56,635 nt of DNA from Formosa sp. (GTDB lineage: Bacteria > Bacteroidota > Bacteroidia > Flavobacteriales > Flavobacteriaceae), in contig NZZM01000015.1 of NCBI GenBank assembly GCA_002698705.1, positions 2,389 to 59,023 of the forward strand. The letters are read 5' to 3'. This document shows, in pieces, positions 8,428 to 17,291 of this stretch (positions are counted from its first letter, which is position 1; every line of letters begins with the position of its first letter). The notes under the pieces were generated by a model. That model did not search any database, had not been told where the DNA came from, and was given only the letters and a program-made list of their open reading frames with translations. Both the position numbers and the translations under genes were made by a program.

Positions 8428-9288
8428 ATGATCAGTTCAATAGCTTTTAAAAATGATATAGAACGAATTATAGTCAATGCTATTCGCGAAGATGTAGGGG
8501 AAGGCGATCACAGTTCTCTAGCATGTATTCCAAAAAATGCTTTAGGAAAAGCCCGGCTTATTGTAAAGGATAAAGGGGTTTTAGCTGGGGTGAGTTTTGC
8601 CACAAGCGTGTTTAAATACGTCGACCCTAAGCTACAACTTAAGGTTTTAATCAAAGACGGTACCGCTGTAACATTTGGTGATATTGCTTTTGAGGTAATG
8701 GGCTCTCAGCGATCTATTTTGAAGTCAGAGCGTTTGGTGCTTAATGCTATGCAACGTATGAGTGCTATTGCTACAAAGACAAATATTTATGTTAAGTTGT
8801 TAAAGGGAACAAATACTAGAATATTAGACACTCGAAAGACAACTCCTGGAATTAGAGCTTTGGAAAAATGGGCTGTTTCTATAGGTGGAGGGTTCAACCA
8901 TCGATTTGGTCTTTACGATATGATAATGATAAAGGATAACCACATCGATTATGCAGGTGGAGTTAATCAGGCTCTTGAAAACACATTACTCTATTTAAAA
9001 GAAAATGATTTATCACTTAAAGTAATTATTGAGGCACGTAATATCGAAGAAATAAAATTGATTTTAAAGCATGGAGGTGCTGATCGTATTTTAATAGATA
9101 ATTTTGGAATACAAGCCACTAAAATGGCAGTTTCAATTATTGGAAATCAGTGTCAAATAGAATCCTCAGGAGGTATAAATGAAGTTACTTTACGTCATTA
9201 TGCTGAATGTGGAGTTGATTTTATTTCCTCAGGGGCATTGACACATTCAGTTCATAATTTAGATTTAAGTTTAAAAGTATTCAAATGA
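8428..9288 (+). CDS. nadC: Carboxylating nicotinate-nucleotide diphosphorylase
   Basis: NadC (quinolinate phosphoribosyltransferase) makes nicotinate mononucleotide from quinolinate and PRPP in de novo NAD synthesis. The 286-residue product shows the type II PRTase hallmarks: EDVGEGDHSS near the N-terminus, TRILDTRKTTPGIRALEKWAV in the middle, GGGFNHRFGLYDMIMIKDNH with substrate-binding residues, and ESSGGINEVTLRHYAECGVDFISSGALTHS at the barrel end. It is the first gene of a plus-strand operon, overlapping yihY by 4 bp. Confidence 0.95.
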   Translation: MISSIAFKNDIERIIVNAIREDVGEGDHSSLACIPKNALGKARLIVKDKGVLAGVSFATSVFKYVDPKLQLKVLIKDGTAVTFGDIAFEVMGSQRSILKSERLVLNAMQRMSAIATKTNIYVKLLKGTNTRILDTRKTTPGIRALEKWAVSIGGGFNHRFGLYDMIMIKDNHIDYAGGVNQALENTLLYLKENDLSLKVIIEARNIEEIKLILKHGGADRILIDNFGIQATKMAVSIIGNQCQIESSGGINEVTLRHYAECGVDFISSGALTHSVHNLDLSLKVFK

Positions 9289-10220
9289 GCCAAAACATTG
9301 AAAATAAATTGAATAAAATTCCTTTGGTCAAATGGGTAGTACAACTGTTTAAATCCATTCAACTTCCAGGTCTTGAGGGCTTGTCTTTATATGATTTGTT
9401 TGAAATGTATATTTTAGGAATTATTAATGGTGCACTTAGCATACGAGCCAGTGCGGTAGCCTATAGTTTCTTTATTGCTATTTTCCCCTTTTTGTTATTT
9501 ATTATTATACTTATACCGTATATACCAATTGAGAGCTTTAAATATGAATTTCTCAATTTTCTTGATGCTTCACTCCCTCCAAACACCTCAGATTTTTTTA
9601 ATCAAAATATTTTTGAAAACATCAATAAAAATAGTTCTGTTGGGTTCTTGTCTTCTGTTTTTATAGTTTCTATGTTGTTGATGTCTAACGGGGTAAATGC
9701 AGTTTTTTCTAGTTTTGAAAATTCATACCATCAAAAATTAAATAGAAATTTCATCAACCAATATCTACATGCTTTCGGCGTTTCTATTATTTTGGTTCTC
9801 ATACTTATTTCAACCATAGCTGGTGTTGGATTTTTAGAAATTTATATAGTGCATCCTATATACCAGAGTCTGAATATGACTGATACAGTTTCAGAATTAG
9901 AATGGATAAATACTTTAAAATTTTTATTTTTTATTTTAATGATTTATTTAGGCACTGCTGTCCTTTACTTTTTTGGCACAAAAGACGGTAGATTATCTCG
10001 GTTTTTCTCAATTGGTGCCTTCTTGACCACTTTTTTGGTTATTTTAAACTCTTACCTTTTTGGAATTTATATTGAGAACTTCTCAACTTATAATCAACTT
10101 TACGGATCTATTGGAGCCCTTTTAATTCTTCTTTTTTACTTCTGGCTCAATGCCATTATTTTATTGCTAGGATTTGAATTAAATGCTTCTCTGCAACGCC
10201 TAAAACACTCATGTCAGTAG
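9285..10220 (+). CDS. YihY/BrkB family inner-membrane protein
   Basis: This 311-residue integral membrane protein of the YihY/BrkB family has about six transmembrane segments: around FFIAIFPFLLFIIILIPYI, VGFLSSVFIVSMLLMS, FGVSIILVLILISTI, LKFLFFILMIYLGTAVLYFF, a segment at about 240-260 and GALLILLFYFWLNAIILLLG. The family motif SIRASAVAYSFFIAIFPFLLF is clear. The transported or bound substrate is unknown for the family. Start and stop overlap nadC and priA (ATGA-type coupling upstream), so all three are cotranslated. Confidence 0.88.
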   Translation: MSQNIENKLNKIPLVKWVVQLFKSIQLPGLEGLSLYDLFEMYILGIINGALSIRASAVAYSFFIAIFPFLLFIIILIPYIPIESFKYEFLNFLDASLPPNTSDFFNQNIFENINKNSSVGFLSSVFIVSMLLMSNGVNAVFSSFENSYHQKLNRNFINQYLHAFGVSIILVLILISTIAGVGFLEIYIVHPIYQSLNMTDTVSELEWINTLKFLFFILMIYLGTAVLYFFGTKDGRLSRFFSIGAFLTTFLVILNSYLFGIYIENFSTYNQLYGSIGALLILLFYFWLNAIILLLGFELNASLQRLKHSCQ

Positions 10221-12676
10221 GACATCAATATTTTGTAGATGTGATTTTACCGCTCCCGTTGGAACGAAACTTCACCTATGCGATTACCAAAGCTGAGTCA
10301 GAATTTATAAAGCCTGGTTTTCGGCTTACGGTTCCTTTTGGAAAAAATAAGATTTATACAAGTATTGCATTAAAACTTCACAGCAAAGTGCCTACTTCAT
10401 ATGAAGTGAAGTCCATTAACAGTATTTTGGATCCTGCCCCCCTGGTAAATGTCTTTCAATTTAGGTTATGGGACTGGATATCCGAATACTACATGTGTAG
10501 CCTTGGAGAGGTTATGAGCGCAGCCATTCCAAGTGCATTTCTTTTGCAAAGTGAAACATTCGTTGCGCTTGTTCCCAGCGCAAATGTCAATACTATTCAA
10601 CTAACTGATGATCAATATTTAATATTAGAAGCCTTAAAACAAACATCAAGATTAAAAATTGAGGATATTCAGAAAATCATCAATAAAAAGAATATTTTTT
10701 CTGTATTAAATCCATTAATGAATGCTAAGATCTTGACAACCTCTCAAAGTCTTAAAGAAAAGTTTAAACCAAAATTAGAAAGATGCGTTCGAATTTCTAA
10801 GCGTTACTCTGGCCATGATGCCTTGTCTAAAATTGAAAAGGAATTAAAAAGAGCTAAAAAGCTAAGTGCCATTGTTTTGGGCTATTTTTCCTTGGTAAGT
10901 CATAAAAGCCAAATTACCGTATCTGATTTAAAAACCCAGACTAATGCTACTTCCTCTCAAATTAAATCTCTGATTGATAAAGAGGTTTTTGAAGCTTATT
11001 TTATTGAAGTTGATCGTATTAAATTTGAAAATTCCAAAAACCAACAAGACATTGTTTTAAGTCCAGAGCAGTCAATCGCTTTTGATGCTATTAATCAAAA
11101 TTTAAAAGAGAAATCTGTTTGTCTTTTTCATGGCGTTACTTCATCTGGAAAAACGGAAATCTATATCAAAAAAATTGAAAGTGTCTTACGTCAAGGTAAG
11201 CAAGCTTTATATTTAGTACCTGAAATTGCCCTGACTTCTCAATTGGTTTTTCGTCTCAAGAAATTTTTTGGATCTCTAGTCGTGGTATACCACTCTCGCT
11301 TCAGTCCTAATGAACGGGTAGAAATATGGCAGAAAGTGTTAAAAAATCCTGAACAGGCAAGAGTTGTAATTGGTGCTCGTTCATCCTTGTTACTTCCATT
11401 TTCTAATTTGGGTTTGATTGTAGTTGATGAAGAGCACGAACCTTCATATAAGCAATTTGACCCATCGCCGCGCTACCATGCGCGAGACACTGCCATTGTG
11501 CTGGCAAATTTTTTTAAGGCAAAAACAATTTTAGGTTCTGCTACGCCGAGTATTGAGAGTTACTACAATGCTACCATTCATAAAAAATATGGTTATGTAC
11601 CTTTAAATAAGCGTTATAACAATGTCACATTACCTAGCATTGAGTTGGTTGATTTAAAGGATAAATACAAGCGAAAACGAATGAAAGGTCATTTTAGTGA
11701 CCGTCTAATTTTTGAAATTAAAGAGACTTTAGATTCGGGGTGTCAAGTTATTTTATTTCAAAATAGACGTGGTTATGCACCAGTTGTATCTTGCAATAGT
11801 TGTGGTCATGTACCTCAATGCTCTAATTGTGATGTCAGTTTAACCTTTCACCAACAAAGTAAACAATTGCGATGTCATTATTGCAGCTACACCATAGGGG
11901 TACAACCAAGTTGTATGCTCTGTGGAGGCCTAGACATAAACCACAAAGGGTTTGGAACTGAACAAATTCAAGAAGAGGCACAAGCTTTATTCCCAAGTGC
12001 CTCGATTGCGCGTATGGATTTTGACACGACACGAGGAAAATATAGCTATGATCAAATCATTGACCGTTTTGAAAGAAAAGACATTGATATTTTGGTTGGG
12101 ACTCAAATGTTAACCAAAGGCTTGGATTTTAGGTATGTTAACCTTGTTGGAGTATTAAATGCTGATCAGCTAACTAATTTCCCAGATTTTAGATCTCACG
12201 AGAGAAGCTTTCAACTTTTACAACAAGTTTCAGGTCGTGCTGGTAGAACTAATATTAGAGGGAAAGTGTTAATTCAGACTTACAATACTGATCACAACAT
12301 TTTAAAACATGTTTCTTCTAATAATTATAAAAAAATGTTTGAAGAACAGATATATCAACGTCGTATTTATAAATATCCCCCATATTGTAGATTAATAAAG
12401 ATAACTTTAAAGCATCGTGATTTTAACCTTATTAATGTTAGTTCTGAATGGTTAAAGAAGTCTCTTTTTCAAGTATTTGGAAATAATGTTTTAGGTCCAG
12501 AATTTGCTATAGTACCACGTATAAGAAATCTTTACAATAAAAATATTATAATTAAAATTCCTCAAACAAATTCTTTGTTGGAGACTAAGAAAATTATAAG
12601 CAAAATAAAAAATAGTTTTATTAGTACAAGTTCTTTTAGATCAGTCCGATTTGTTATAAATATTGATTGCTACTGA
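10211..12676 (+). CDS. priA: Primosomal replication protein N' (PriA helicase)
   Basis: PriA recognises stalled forks and D-loops and reloads the replicative helicase. The 821-residue protein has an N-terminal DNA-binding region, Walker A GVTSSGKTE (308-316), DEEH (406-409), GSATPS (442-447) and the eight zinc-binding cysteines of the PriA insertion (C528, C531, C537, C540, C555, C558, C568, C571). Helicase motifs VGTQMLTKGLDF and QVSGRAGR follow. It overlaps the end of yihY by 10 bp and converges on the LytTR gene with only 7 bp between. Confidence 0.96.
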   Translation: MSVGHQYFVDVILPLPLERNFTYAITKAESEFIKPGFRLTVPFGKNKIYTSIALKLHSKVPTSYEVKSINSILDPAPLVNVFQFRLWDWISEYYMCSLGEVMSAAIPSAFLLQSETFVALVPSANVNTIQLTDDQYLILEALKQTSRLKIEDIQKIINKKNIFSVLNPLMNAKILTTSQSLKEKFKPKLERCVRISKRYSGHDALSKIEKELKRAKKLSAIVLGYFSLVSHKSQITVSDLKTQTNATSSQIKSLIDKEVFEAYFIEVDRIKFENSKNQQDIVLSPEQSIAFDAINQNLKEKSVCLFHGVTSSGKTEIYIKKIESVLRQGKQALYLVPEIALTSQLVFRLKKFFGSLVVVYHSRFSPNERVEIWQKVLKNPEQARVVIGARSSLLLPFSNLGLIVVDEEHEPSYKQFDPSPRYHARDTAIVLANFFKAKTILGSATPSIESYYNATIHKKYGYVPLNKRYNNVTLPSIELVDLKDKYKRKRMKGHFSDRLIFEIKETLDSGCQVILFQNRRGYAPVVSCNSCGHVPQCSNCDVSLTFHQQSKQLRCHYCSYTIGVQPSCMLCGGLDINHKGFGTEQIQEEAQALFPSASIARMDFDTTRGKYSYDQIIDRFERKDIDILVGTQMLTKGLDFRYVNLVGVLNADQLTNFPDFRSHERSFQLLQQVSGRAGRTNIRGKVLIQTYNTDHNILKHVSSNNYKKMFEEQIYQRRIYKYPPYCRLIKITLKHRDFNLINVSSEWLKKSLFQVFGNNVLGPEFAIVPRIRNLYNKNIIIKIPQTNSLLETKKIISKIKNSFISTSSFRSVRFVINIDCY

Positions 12677-12683
12677 AAGGTAT

Positions 12684-13400
12684 TTAGCTCTGGGATTCAA
12701 GTGCATCTGTCAAATGGTTTTTCTTATTTCTGCTCAAGGGAATTTTAAAATTATCAATTTCTACAAATCGACTGTTATAACGTTCTATTTTTTTAAGATT
12801 TATAATATAAGATTTGTGAATTCTTAGGAATTTACCTTTTGGTAAATCATTCTCAAATGCTTTCATTGTTGATAGTATTACATAGCTGCCGTTTGATGTT
12901 ATGAGCTTTACATAGTCTCCTAAAGCCTCAATCCATTTTATATCTTTGATAAAAACTTTTCTTTTTTTGAGGTTACTTTTCACAAAAATGTGTTGATTTT
13001 CTTTTACTTGTTTATTTGTGTTATTAAGAAGGTTTAACTTAGTTAAAACCTTGTCAACACTCTTATTAAAAAGAATATTTTCTATCGGTTTTGAAAGAAA
13101 ATCAACAACTCCATAGCTGTATGATTTGAACGCAAAACTTGTGTTTTTTGAAGTAATTATGATTTCTGGAACTGAAATATTAGATGCATCTAAAATATCA
13201 AGAAATTCAAAACCATTAATTTTTGTTATTTCGATTTCTAAAAAAATCAAATCTACATCCGTATTCATTAGAAATTCATTTGCTTCAATGCAAGAACTAA
13301 ATTCGGCCAACAAATTAATCGAATGATGATCGTTTGATTTTTTTACAGTATCCATTCTCTGCAGAGCGTTGGAATCTATAACAATAGAGTCAAGAATCAT
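12684..13400 (-). CDS. LytTR-family response regulator with non-canonical receiver
   Basis: This 238-residue regulator has an N-terminal CheY-like receiver (about 1-115) and a C-terminal LytTR DNA-binding domain (about 140-232: IFVKSNLKKRKVFIKDIKWIEA, then GSYVILSTMKAFENDLP and FLRIHKSYIINLKKI). In the receiver the phospho-acceptor strand reads DLIFLEIEI, so position 55 is Glu where the family has Asp. Only one acidic residue remains in the metal-binding pair (Asp9 followed by Ser10). The switch Ser/Thr (84) and Lys104 are kept. The receiver may therefore be constitutively in an activated-like state or respond to protein contacts. No histidine kinase lies nearby. Targets unknown. Confidence 0.9.
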   Translation of the reverse strand: MILDSIVIDSNALQRMDTVKKSNDHHSINLLAEFSSCIEANEFLMNTDVDLIFLEIEITKINGFEFLDILDASNISVPEIIITSKNTSFAFKSYSYGVVDFLSKPIENILFNKSVDKVLTKLNLLNNTNKQVKENQHIFVKSNLKKRKVFIKDIKWIEALGDYVKLITSNGSYVILSTMKAFENDLPKGKFLRIHKSYIINLKKIERYNSRFVEIDNFKIPLSRNKKNHLTDALESQS

Positions 13401-13521
13401 ATTATTTGGGTTTGTTAAATTCTTAATGGACTAGCCTGCAATATTAAGTAAATTAATCGATAAAAACCAACAAAATACGTTAAAATGCATTTTATTGTAA
13501 ATTTTTAAAATATAATTTGTG

Positions 13522-13552
13522 TTGTCAGTACCGTAATATTTAATTATATTTG
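13522..13552 (+). promoter_or_regulatory. Promoter of the rpsF-rpsR-rplI operon
   Basis: TTG at 13522-13524 and TATATTTG at 13545-13552 are 20 bp apart, a full match to the Bacteroidota primary-sigma consensus (TTG, 17-23 bp, TAnnTTTG). Expected start of transcription is about 13558, giving a leader of under 20 nt. Confidence 0.8.
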
Positions 13553-13574
13553 CACCCATTTTAAAAAACAATTT

Positions 13575-13913
13575 ATGAATAACTATGAAACTGTTTTCAT
13601 CTTAAATCCCGTTTTATCTGATGTGCAGATAAAGGAAACAGTAAAGAAATACGAAGATTTTCTTGTTTCTAAAGGAGCCAAGATGGTATCAAAAGAGGAC
13701 TGGGGGCTAAAAAAGTTAGCTTATCCCATTCAAAATAAGAAAAGTGGTTTTTACCATTTATTTGAATTTACATGTTCTGGAGATCTGATAACTTCTTTGG
13801 AAATTGAATTTAGACGTGACGAACGTTTCATGCGTTATCTAACTGTCAAGTTAGATAAACATGCCATATCGTGGGCAGAAAGAAGAAGAGAGAAACTTAA
13901 GTTAAAAGCATAA
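13575..13913 (+). CDS. rpsF: 30S ribosomal protein S6
   Basis: The 112-residue product has the S6 ferredoxin-like fold signature: NNYETVFILNPVLSD at the N-terminus, DWGLKKLAYPIQNKKSGFYHLFEF in the middle and EIEFRRDERFMRYLTVKLDK towards the end. S6 binds the central domain of 16S rRNA with S18. It opens the rpsF-rpsR-rplI operon. No ssb or priB is interposed. Confidence 0.97.
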   Translation: MNNYETVFILNPVLSDVQIKETVKKYEDFLVSKGAKMVSKEDWGLKKLAYPIQNKKSGFYHLFEFTCSGDLITSLEIEFRRDERFMRYLTVKLDKHAISWAERRREKLKLKA

Positions 13914-13916
13914 TAT

Positions 13917-14210
13917 ATGTCAATCGAACAACAAGCAAAAGCAAAAAAAGGAGGAGAAATTCGATATTTAACTCCTTTAAATATAGAAACTAACAAGGCA
14001 AAAAAATATTGCCGTTTTAAAAAATCAGGAATAAAATATATAGACTATAAAGATCCTGATTTTCTATTGAAATTTGTTAATGAGCAAGGGAAATTGTTAC
14101 CTAGGCGTTTAACAGGAACCTCACTTAAGTATCAAAGAAAAGTTTCTGTTGCCGTAAAAAGAGCTAGACATTTGGCATTAATGCCTTACGTTGCTGATTT
14201 ACTAAAATAA
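13917..14210 (+). CDS. rpsR: 30S ribosomal protein S18
   Basis: The 97-residue product carries the S18 core: [26 protein letters not shown], then [35 protein letters not shown]. The leading extension (about 20 residues, Lys-rich) is common in this phylum. It starts three bases after rpsF. S18 partners S6 on the 30S platform. Confidence 0.97.
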   Translation: MSIEQQAKAKKGGEIRYLTPLNIETNKAKKYCRFKKSGIKYIDYKDPDFLLKFVNEQGKLLPRRLTGTSLKYQRKVSVAVKRARHLALMPYVADLLK

Positions 14211-14223
14211 AATTGTTACAACT

Positions 14224-14676
14224 ATGGAATTAATATTAAAACAAGATGTTGAAGGATTAGGTTTTAAAGACGACCTTGTAACTGTAAAAAATGGTTACGG
14301 TAGAAATTTTTTAATCCCTGCTGGTCGTGCTATAATCGCTACAACTTCTGCAAAGAAAGTACGTGATGAAAATTTAAAGCAACGTGTATTTAAAGAAAAG
14401 AAAATGATAGCAGATGCTCAAAAAGTAGCTGAATCTATCAAAGTATTGGAGCTTAAAATCACGGCTAAAGTTGGTAGTGGCGACAAACTCTTCGGATCGG
14501 TTAACAACATTGATGTAGCGGCTGCACTAGATAAAGCAGGACAAAGCATTGAAAAAAAGTTTATCACTGTTACAGGTGGTAATGTAAAGCGTTTGGGTAA
14601 ATATAATGCACAGATTCGATTGCATCGCGATGTGAACGTAGAACTGCCTTTTGAAATTATTGCTGAAAAAGTATAA
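14224..14676 (+). CDS. rplI: 50S ribosomal protein L9
   Basis: The 150-residue L9 shows the N-terminal domain (MELILKQDVEGLGFKDDLVTVKNGYGRNFLIPAGRA), the long connecting helix and the C-terminal rRNA-binding domain (KVGSGDKLFGSVNNIDVAAAL). It is the last gene of the ribosomal operon and is followed by a strong intrinsic terminator. Confidence 0.97.
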   Translation: MELILKQDVEGLGFKDDLVTVKNGYGRNFLIPAGRAIIATTSAKKVRDENLKQRVFKEKKMIADAQKVAESIKVLELKITAKVGSGDKLFGSVNNIDVAAALDKAGQSIEKKFITVTGGNVKRLGKYNAQIRLHRDVNVELPFEIIAEKV

Positions 14677-14700
14677 ACATCAAATTCAAGTTTATAATTT

Positions 14701-14732
14701 AAAAGGCCTGTTCACTCGACAGGCCTTTTTTT
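14701..14732 (+). terminator. Intrinsic terminator of the rpsF-rpsR-rplI operon
   Basis: A perfect 11-bp stem (AAAAGGCCTGT / ACAGGCCTTTT) with a 7-nt loop is followed by a run of T. It ends 11 bp before the next start codon. Confidence 0.9.
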
Positions 14733-14743
14733 AAGTAAAAAAC

Positions 14744-15214
14744 ATGAAATATAGAAGACTCAGCAAAGAACAATTTGAAGCATTACACAAAGAATTTATT
14801 AATTTTTTGGCGACACAATCTATTACTGCAGCTGAATGGGAAGTACTAAAGTCCCAGAAACCAGAAGTTGTTGAAGCCGAAATTGATATTTTTAGTGATT
14901 TAGTATGGGAAGGTGTTTTGGAGAAAGTTTTATTTTTAGAAAATATCGCACCCCAACACATGTATTTATTTCATGTTAAAGAAAATACTATCGCCTTGAT
15001 TGGGCTAAAACTTAACATTAAAACTGTAGATTTAACTACAAAAGCAGGCTTCTCTTGGCTGCGTGAGAACTTGATGTCTGATAACGTAGAAATTTTTGAT
15101 GCTGAAAAACAAATTAATGACGATAAAAAGATACAGATTTTTGAATTGATAGAAAATGGTGCGCAGATTACTAAGGGTGAATTGTTTAAGTATTTTGAGC
15201 AACTCATTGGTTAG
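14744..15214 (+). CDS. DUF6495 family protein
   Basis: This 156-residue protein begins MKYRRLSKEQFEALHKEFINFLATQSIT, the hallmark of DUF6495, a Bacteroidota family of unknown function. It appears soluble, with no signal peptide or membrane segment, and is acidic with several predicted helices. It lies directly upstream of hisS on the same strand, 39 bp apart. No catalytic motif is visible. Confidence 0.8.
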   Translation: MKYRRLSKEQFEALHKEFINFLATQSITAAEWEVLKSQKPEVVEAEIDIFSDLVWEGVLEKVLFLENIAPQHMYLFHVKENTIALIGLKLNIKTVDLTTKAGFSWLRENLMSDNVEIFDAEKQINDDKKIQIFELIENGAQITKGELFKYFEQLIG

Positions 15215-15253
15215 CATCTTAAAAAAACAGATATTTGTTAATAAACAAGCGTT

Positions 15254-16639
15254 ATGGCCTCTAAACCACGCAATTCTAAAGGAACGCGAGATTTCAACTC
15301 GCAACAAATTGCCAAGCGCGACTATATATTTAACACCATAAAGTCAAATTTTAAGCGCTTCGGTTTTGCACCTATCGAAACCCCCAGTTTTGAGCTCTCG
15401 GAAACTCTCTTAGGAAAATACGGAGAAGAAGGCGATCGTCTAATTTTTAAAATTATAAACTCTGGTGAAAAAGTTAAAAAAGCGGATTTAAAAGCTCTTG
15501 AAGACAATCAACTTGCACGCTTTTCGAATTCACTTTCTGAAAAAGCATTGCGTTACGATTTAACAGTCCCGTTTGCCCGTTATGTTGCTCAATACCAGAA
15601 CGACATTACCTTTCCTTTTAAACGTTATCAAATTCAACCTGTTTGGCGTGCCGATCGTCCTCAAAAGGGGCGCTTCCAAGAATTTTTTCAATGTGATGCC
15701 GATGCAGTAGGTTCGGATTCCCTTTGGCAGGAAGTAGAATTTATCCAGTTGTATGATGCTGTTTTCACAGACTTAAAATTAAATGGGGTCAGTATAAAAA
15801 TTAACAATAGAAAAGTTTTAGCAGCCATTGCAGAACGCATTGGCGCCCAAGACAAGCTCATAGATTTTACTGTGGCGTTAGACAAGCTAGATAAAATAGG
15901 GGCTGAAAAAGTTAAAGAAGAGATGCTATCTAAAGGTATTTCATCTGATGGTATCGCTTTGTTAACCCCTCTTTTAAAGATTTCAGGGGATTTCAAAGCA
16001 CAGCTAAAAGCCTTGAGTAGTCTATTTAGAACTTCTCAGATTGGTATGGAAGGGCTTTGCGAGCTAGAGTTTATAGCCGATAAAATCAATGATTTGGGAC
16101 TCCAATCAACCACTTTAAAATTAGATATTACTCTAGCACGTGGGTTAAACTACTACACCGGGGCTATTTTTGAGGTTTCTGCCCCTGACACTGTTGTCTT
16201 GGGGTCAATAGGTGGAGGAGGGCGTTACGACGATTTGACCAGTATTTTTGGACTCAAGGACTTGAGCGGAGTTGGTATTAGTTTTGGCCTTGATAGAATT
16301 GCACTAGTTTTGGAAGAATTGAAACTTTTCCCAGAGAATAATAGCCAAACAACTCAAGTTTTGTTTGCCAATTTTGGGTCTAAGGAAAGTCTATACTCAT
16401 ACAAAGCCATTCAATCTTTACGATCTGATGGCATTGTTGCCGAGCTCTACCCGGATGCACTAAAGCTAAAAAAACAAATCACATACGCCAATAAACGCGA
16501 TATTCCATATGTGGTTTTGGTAGGTAATCAAGAAATGACCTCAAGCACTTATACCCTAAAAAACATGTTGGATGGCAGTCAAAAGACATTGGACTTTAAA
16601 TCTCTAGTTTCACAATTGAATAAAGAGAAAAACCCTTGA
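15254..16639 (+). CDS. hisS: Histidyl-tRNA synthetase
   Basis: HisS charges tRNA-His. The 461-residue class II synthetase starts KPRNSKGTRDFNS and shows motif 2 (QPVWRADRPQKGRFQEFFQCD), the histidine-specific LDITLARGLNYYTGAIFEV and the motif 3 region (GVGISFGLDRIALVLEEL), followed by the anticodon-binding domain (about 365-455, ending TLKNMLDGSQKTLDF). Its stop codon sits inside a hairpin shared with the opposite-strand tRNA terminator. Confidence 0.96.
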   Translation: MASKPRNSKGTRDFNSQQIAKRDYIFNTIKSNFKRFGFAPIETPSFELSETLLGKYGEEGDRLIFKIINSGEKVKKADLKALEDNQLARFSNSLSEKALRYDLTVPFARYVAQYQNDITFPFKRYQIQPVWRADRPQKGRFQEFFQCDADAVGSDSLWQEVEFIQLYDAVFTDLKLNGVSIKINNRKVLAAIAERIGAQDKLIDFTVALDKLDKIGAEKVKEEMLSKGISSDGIALLTPLLKISGDFKAQLKALSSLFRTSQIGMEGLCELEFIADKINDLGLQSTTLKLDITLARGLNYYTGAIFEVSAPDTVVLGSIGGGGRYDDLTSIFGLKDLSGVGISFGLDRIALVLEELKLFPENNSQTTQVLFANFGSKESLYSYKAIQSLRSDGIVAELYPDALKLKKQITYANKRDIPYVVLVGNQEMTSSTYTLKNMLDGSQKTLDFKSLVSQLNKEKNP

Positions 16640-16652
16640 AATGCAAGGGTTT
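16630..16652 (-). terminator. Bidirectional hairpin between hisS and tRNA-Met
   Basis: AAACCCTTG and CAAGGGTTT form a perfect 9-bp stem with a 5-nt loop; the stem contains the hisS stop codon. On the minus strand, 5 bp past the tRNA 3' end, it is followed by TTTCTCTTTA, so it best serves the tRNA transcript. On the plus strand the T run is weak. Confidence 0.65.
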
Positions 16653-16657
16653 AAAAG

Positions 16658-16731
16658 TAGCGTGGGGGAGATTTGAACTCCCGACCTCCGGGTTATGAAT
16701 CCGACGCTCTAACCAACTGAGCTACCACGCC
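16658..16731 (-). tRNA. tRNA-Met (CAT anticodon, elongator type)
   Basis: This 74-nt cloverleaf has a 7-bp acceptor stem (GGCGTGG / CCACGCT, first pair G-U), D-arm GCTC...GAGC, anticodon loop TTCATAA, five-base variable loop and T-arm GGGAG-TTCAAAT-CTCCC. CCA is not encoded. Initiator features (three G-C pairs next to the loop, unpaired 1-72) are absent, so it is an elongator tRNA. The last anticodon-stem pair (31-39) is A-C. An Ile tRNA with modified CAT cannot be excluded from sequence alone but is less likely. Confidence 0.9.
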
Positions 16732-16858
16732 ATAAATGATGGCTGCAAATATAGAAACAAATTCCTGTGCTTTCAAAATAAATCCTTTGTAAAAAATATT
16801 TTTTTTCTCATTAAAACTAGTAAATTATTGTATATATTGAAAATCTAATTTACAGTAT

Positions 16859-17245
16859 ATGAATAACAAAATTAAATATGAAATAGAATTCCCGATTCAA
16901 GCCTCACCACAACTACTTTATAACTATATATCTACTCCCTCTGGTCTTTCAGAATGGTTCGCTGATAATGTAAATTCAAGAGGTGAATTGTTCACTTTTA
17001 TTTGGGATGATTCTGAGGAGCAAGCAAAATTAATTACAAAAAAAAGCCCTGAGCGAATCAAGTTTAAATGGTCAGAAAGTTCCAACGACGCTAGTTTTTT
17101 TGAACTTCGAATAGAAGTAGATCCAATAACTAAAGATGTTTCAATTATAGTTACTGATTTTTCCGATGAAGATGAGTTAGAGGAATCTAAAATGCTGTGG
17201 GAAAATCAAATCGCAAGTTTAAAGCAAATTCTTGGTTCTCGCTAA
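16859..17245 (+). CDS. START-like/SRPBCC domain protein
   Basis: The 128-residue protein belongs to the Bacteroidota START-like group of the AHSA1/SRPBCC superfamily. It starts with the strand KIKYEIEFPIQASPQLLYNYISTPSGLSEWFADNV and ends with helix SKMLWENQIASLKQILGSR, which closes the hydrophobic pocket. Ligand unknown; cytoplasmic. It is followed after 46 bp by the class IV aminotransferase on the same strand. Confidence 0.8.
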   Translation: MNNKIKYEIEFPIQASPQLLYNYISTPSGLSEWFADNVNSRGELFTFIWDDSEEQAKLITKKSPERIKFKWSESSNDASFFELRIEVDPITKDVSIIVTDFSDEDELEESKMLWENQIASLKQILGSR

Positions 17246-17291
17246 TTAAATTTTATTTTGATATAAAATACTATTTCAGTTTACAAAATCA

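Noticed and set aside
14731-15307. Three minus-strand frames opposite the DUF6495 gene
   Set aside because: They are antisense shadows: the plus-strand frame has a conserved family pattern and correct spacing to hisS.
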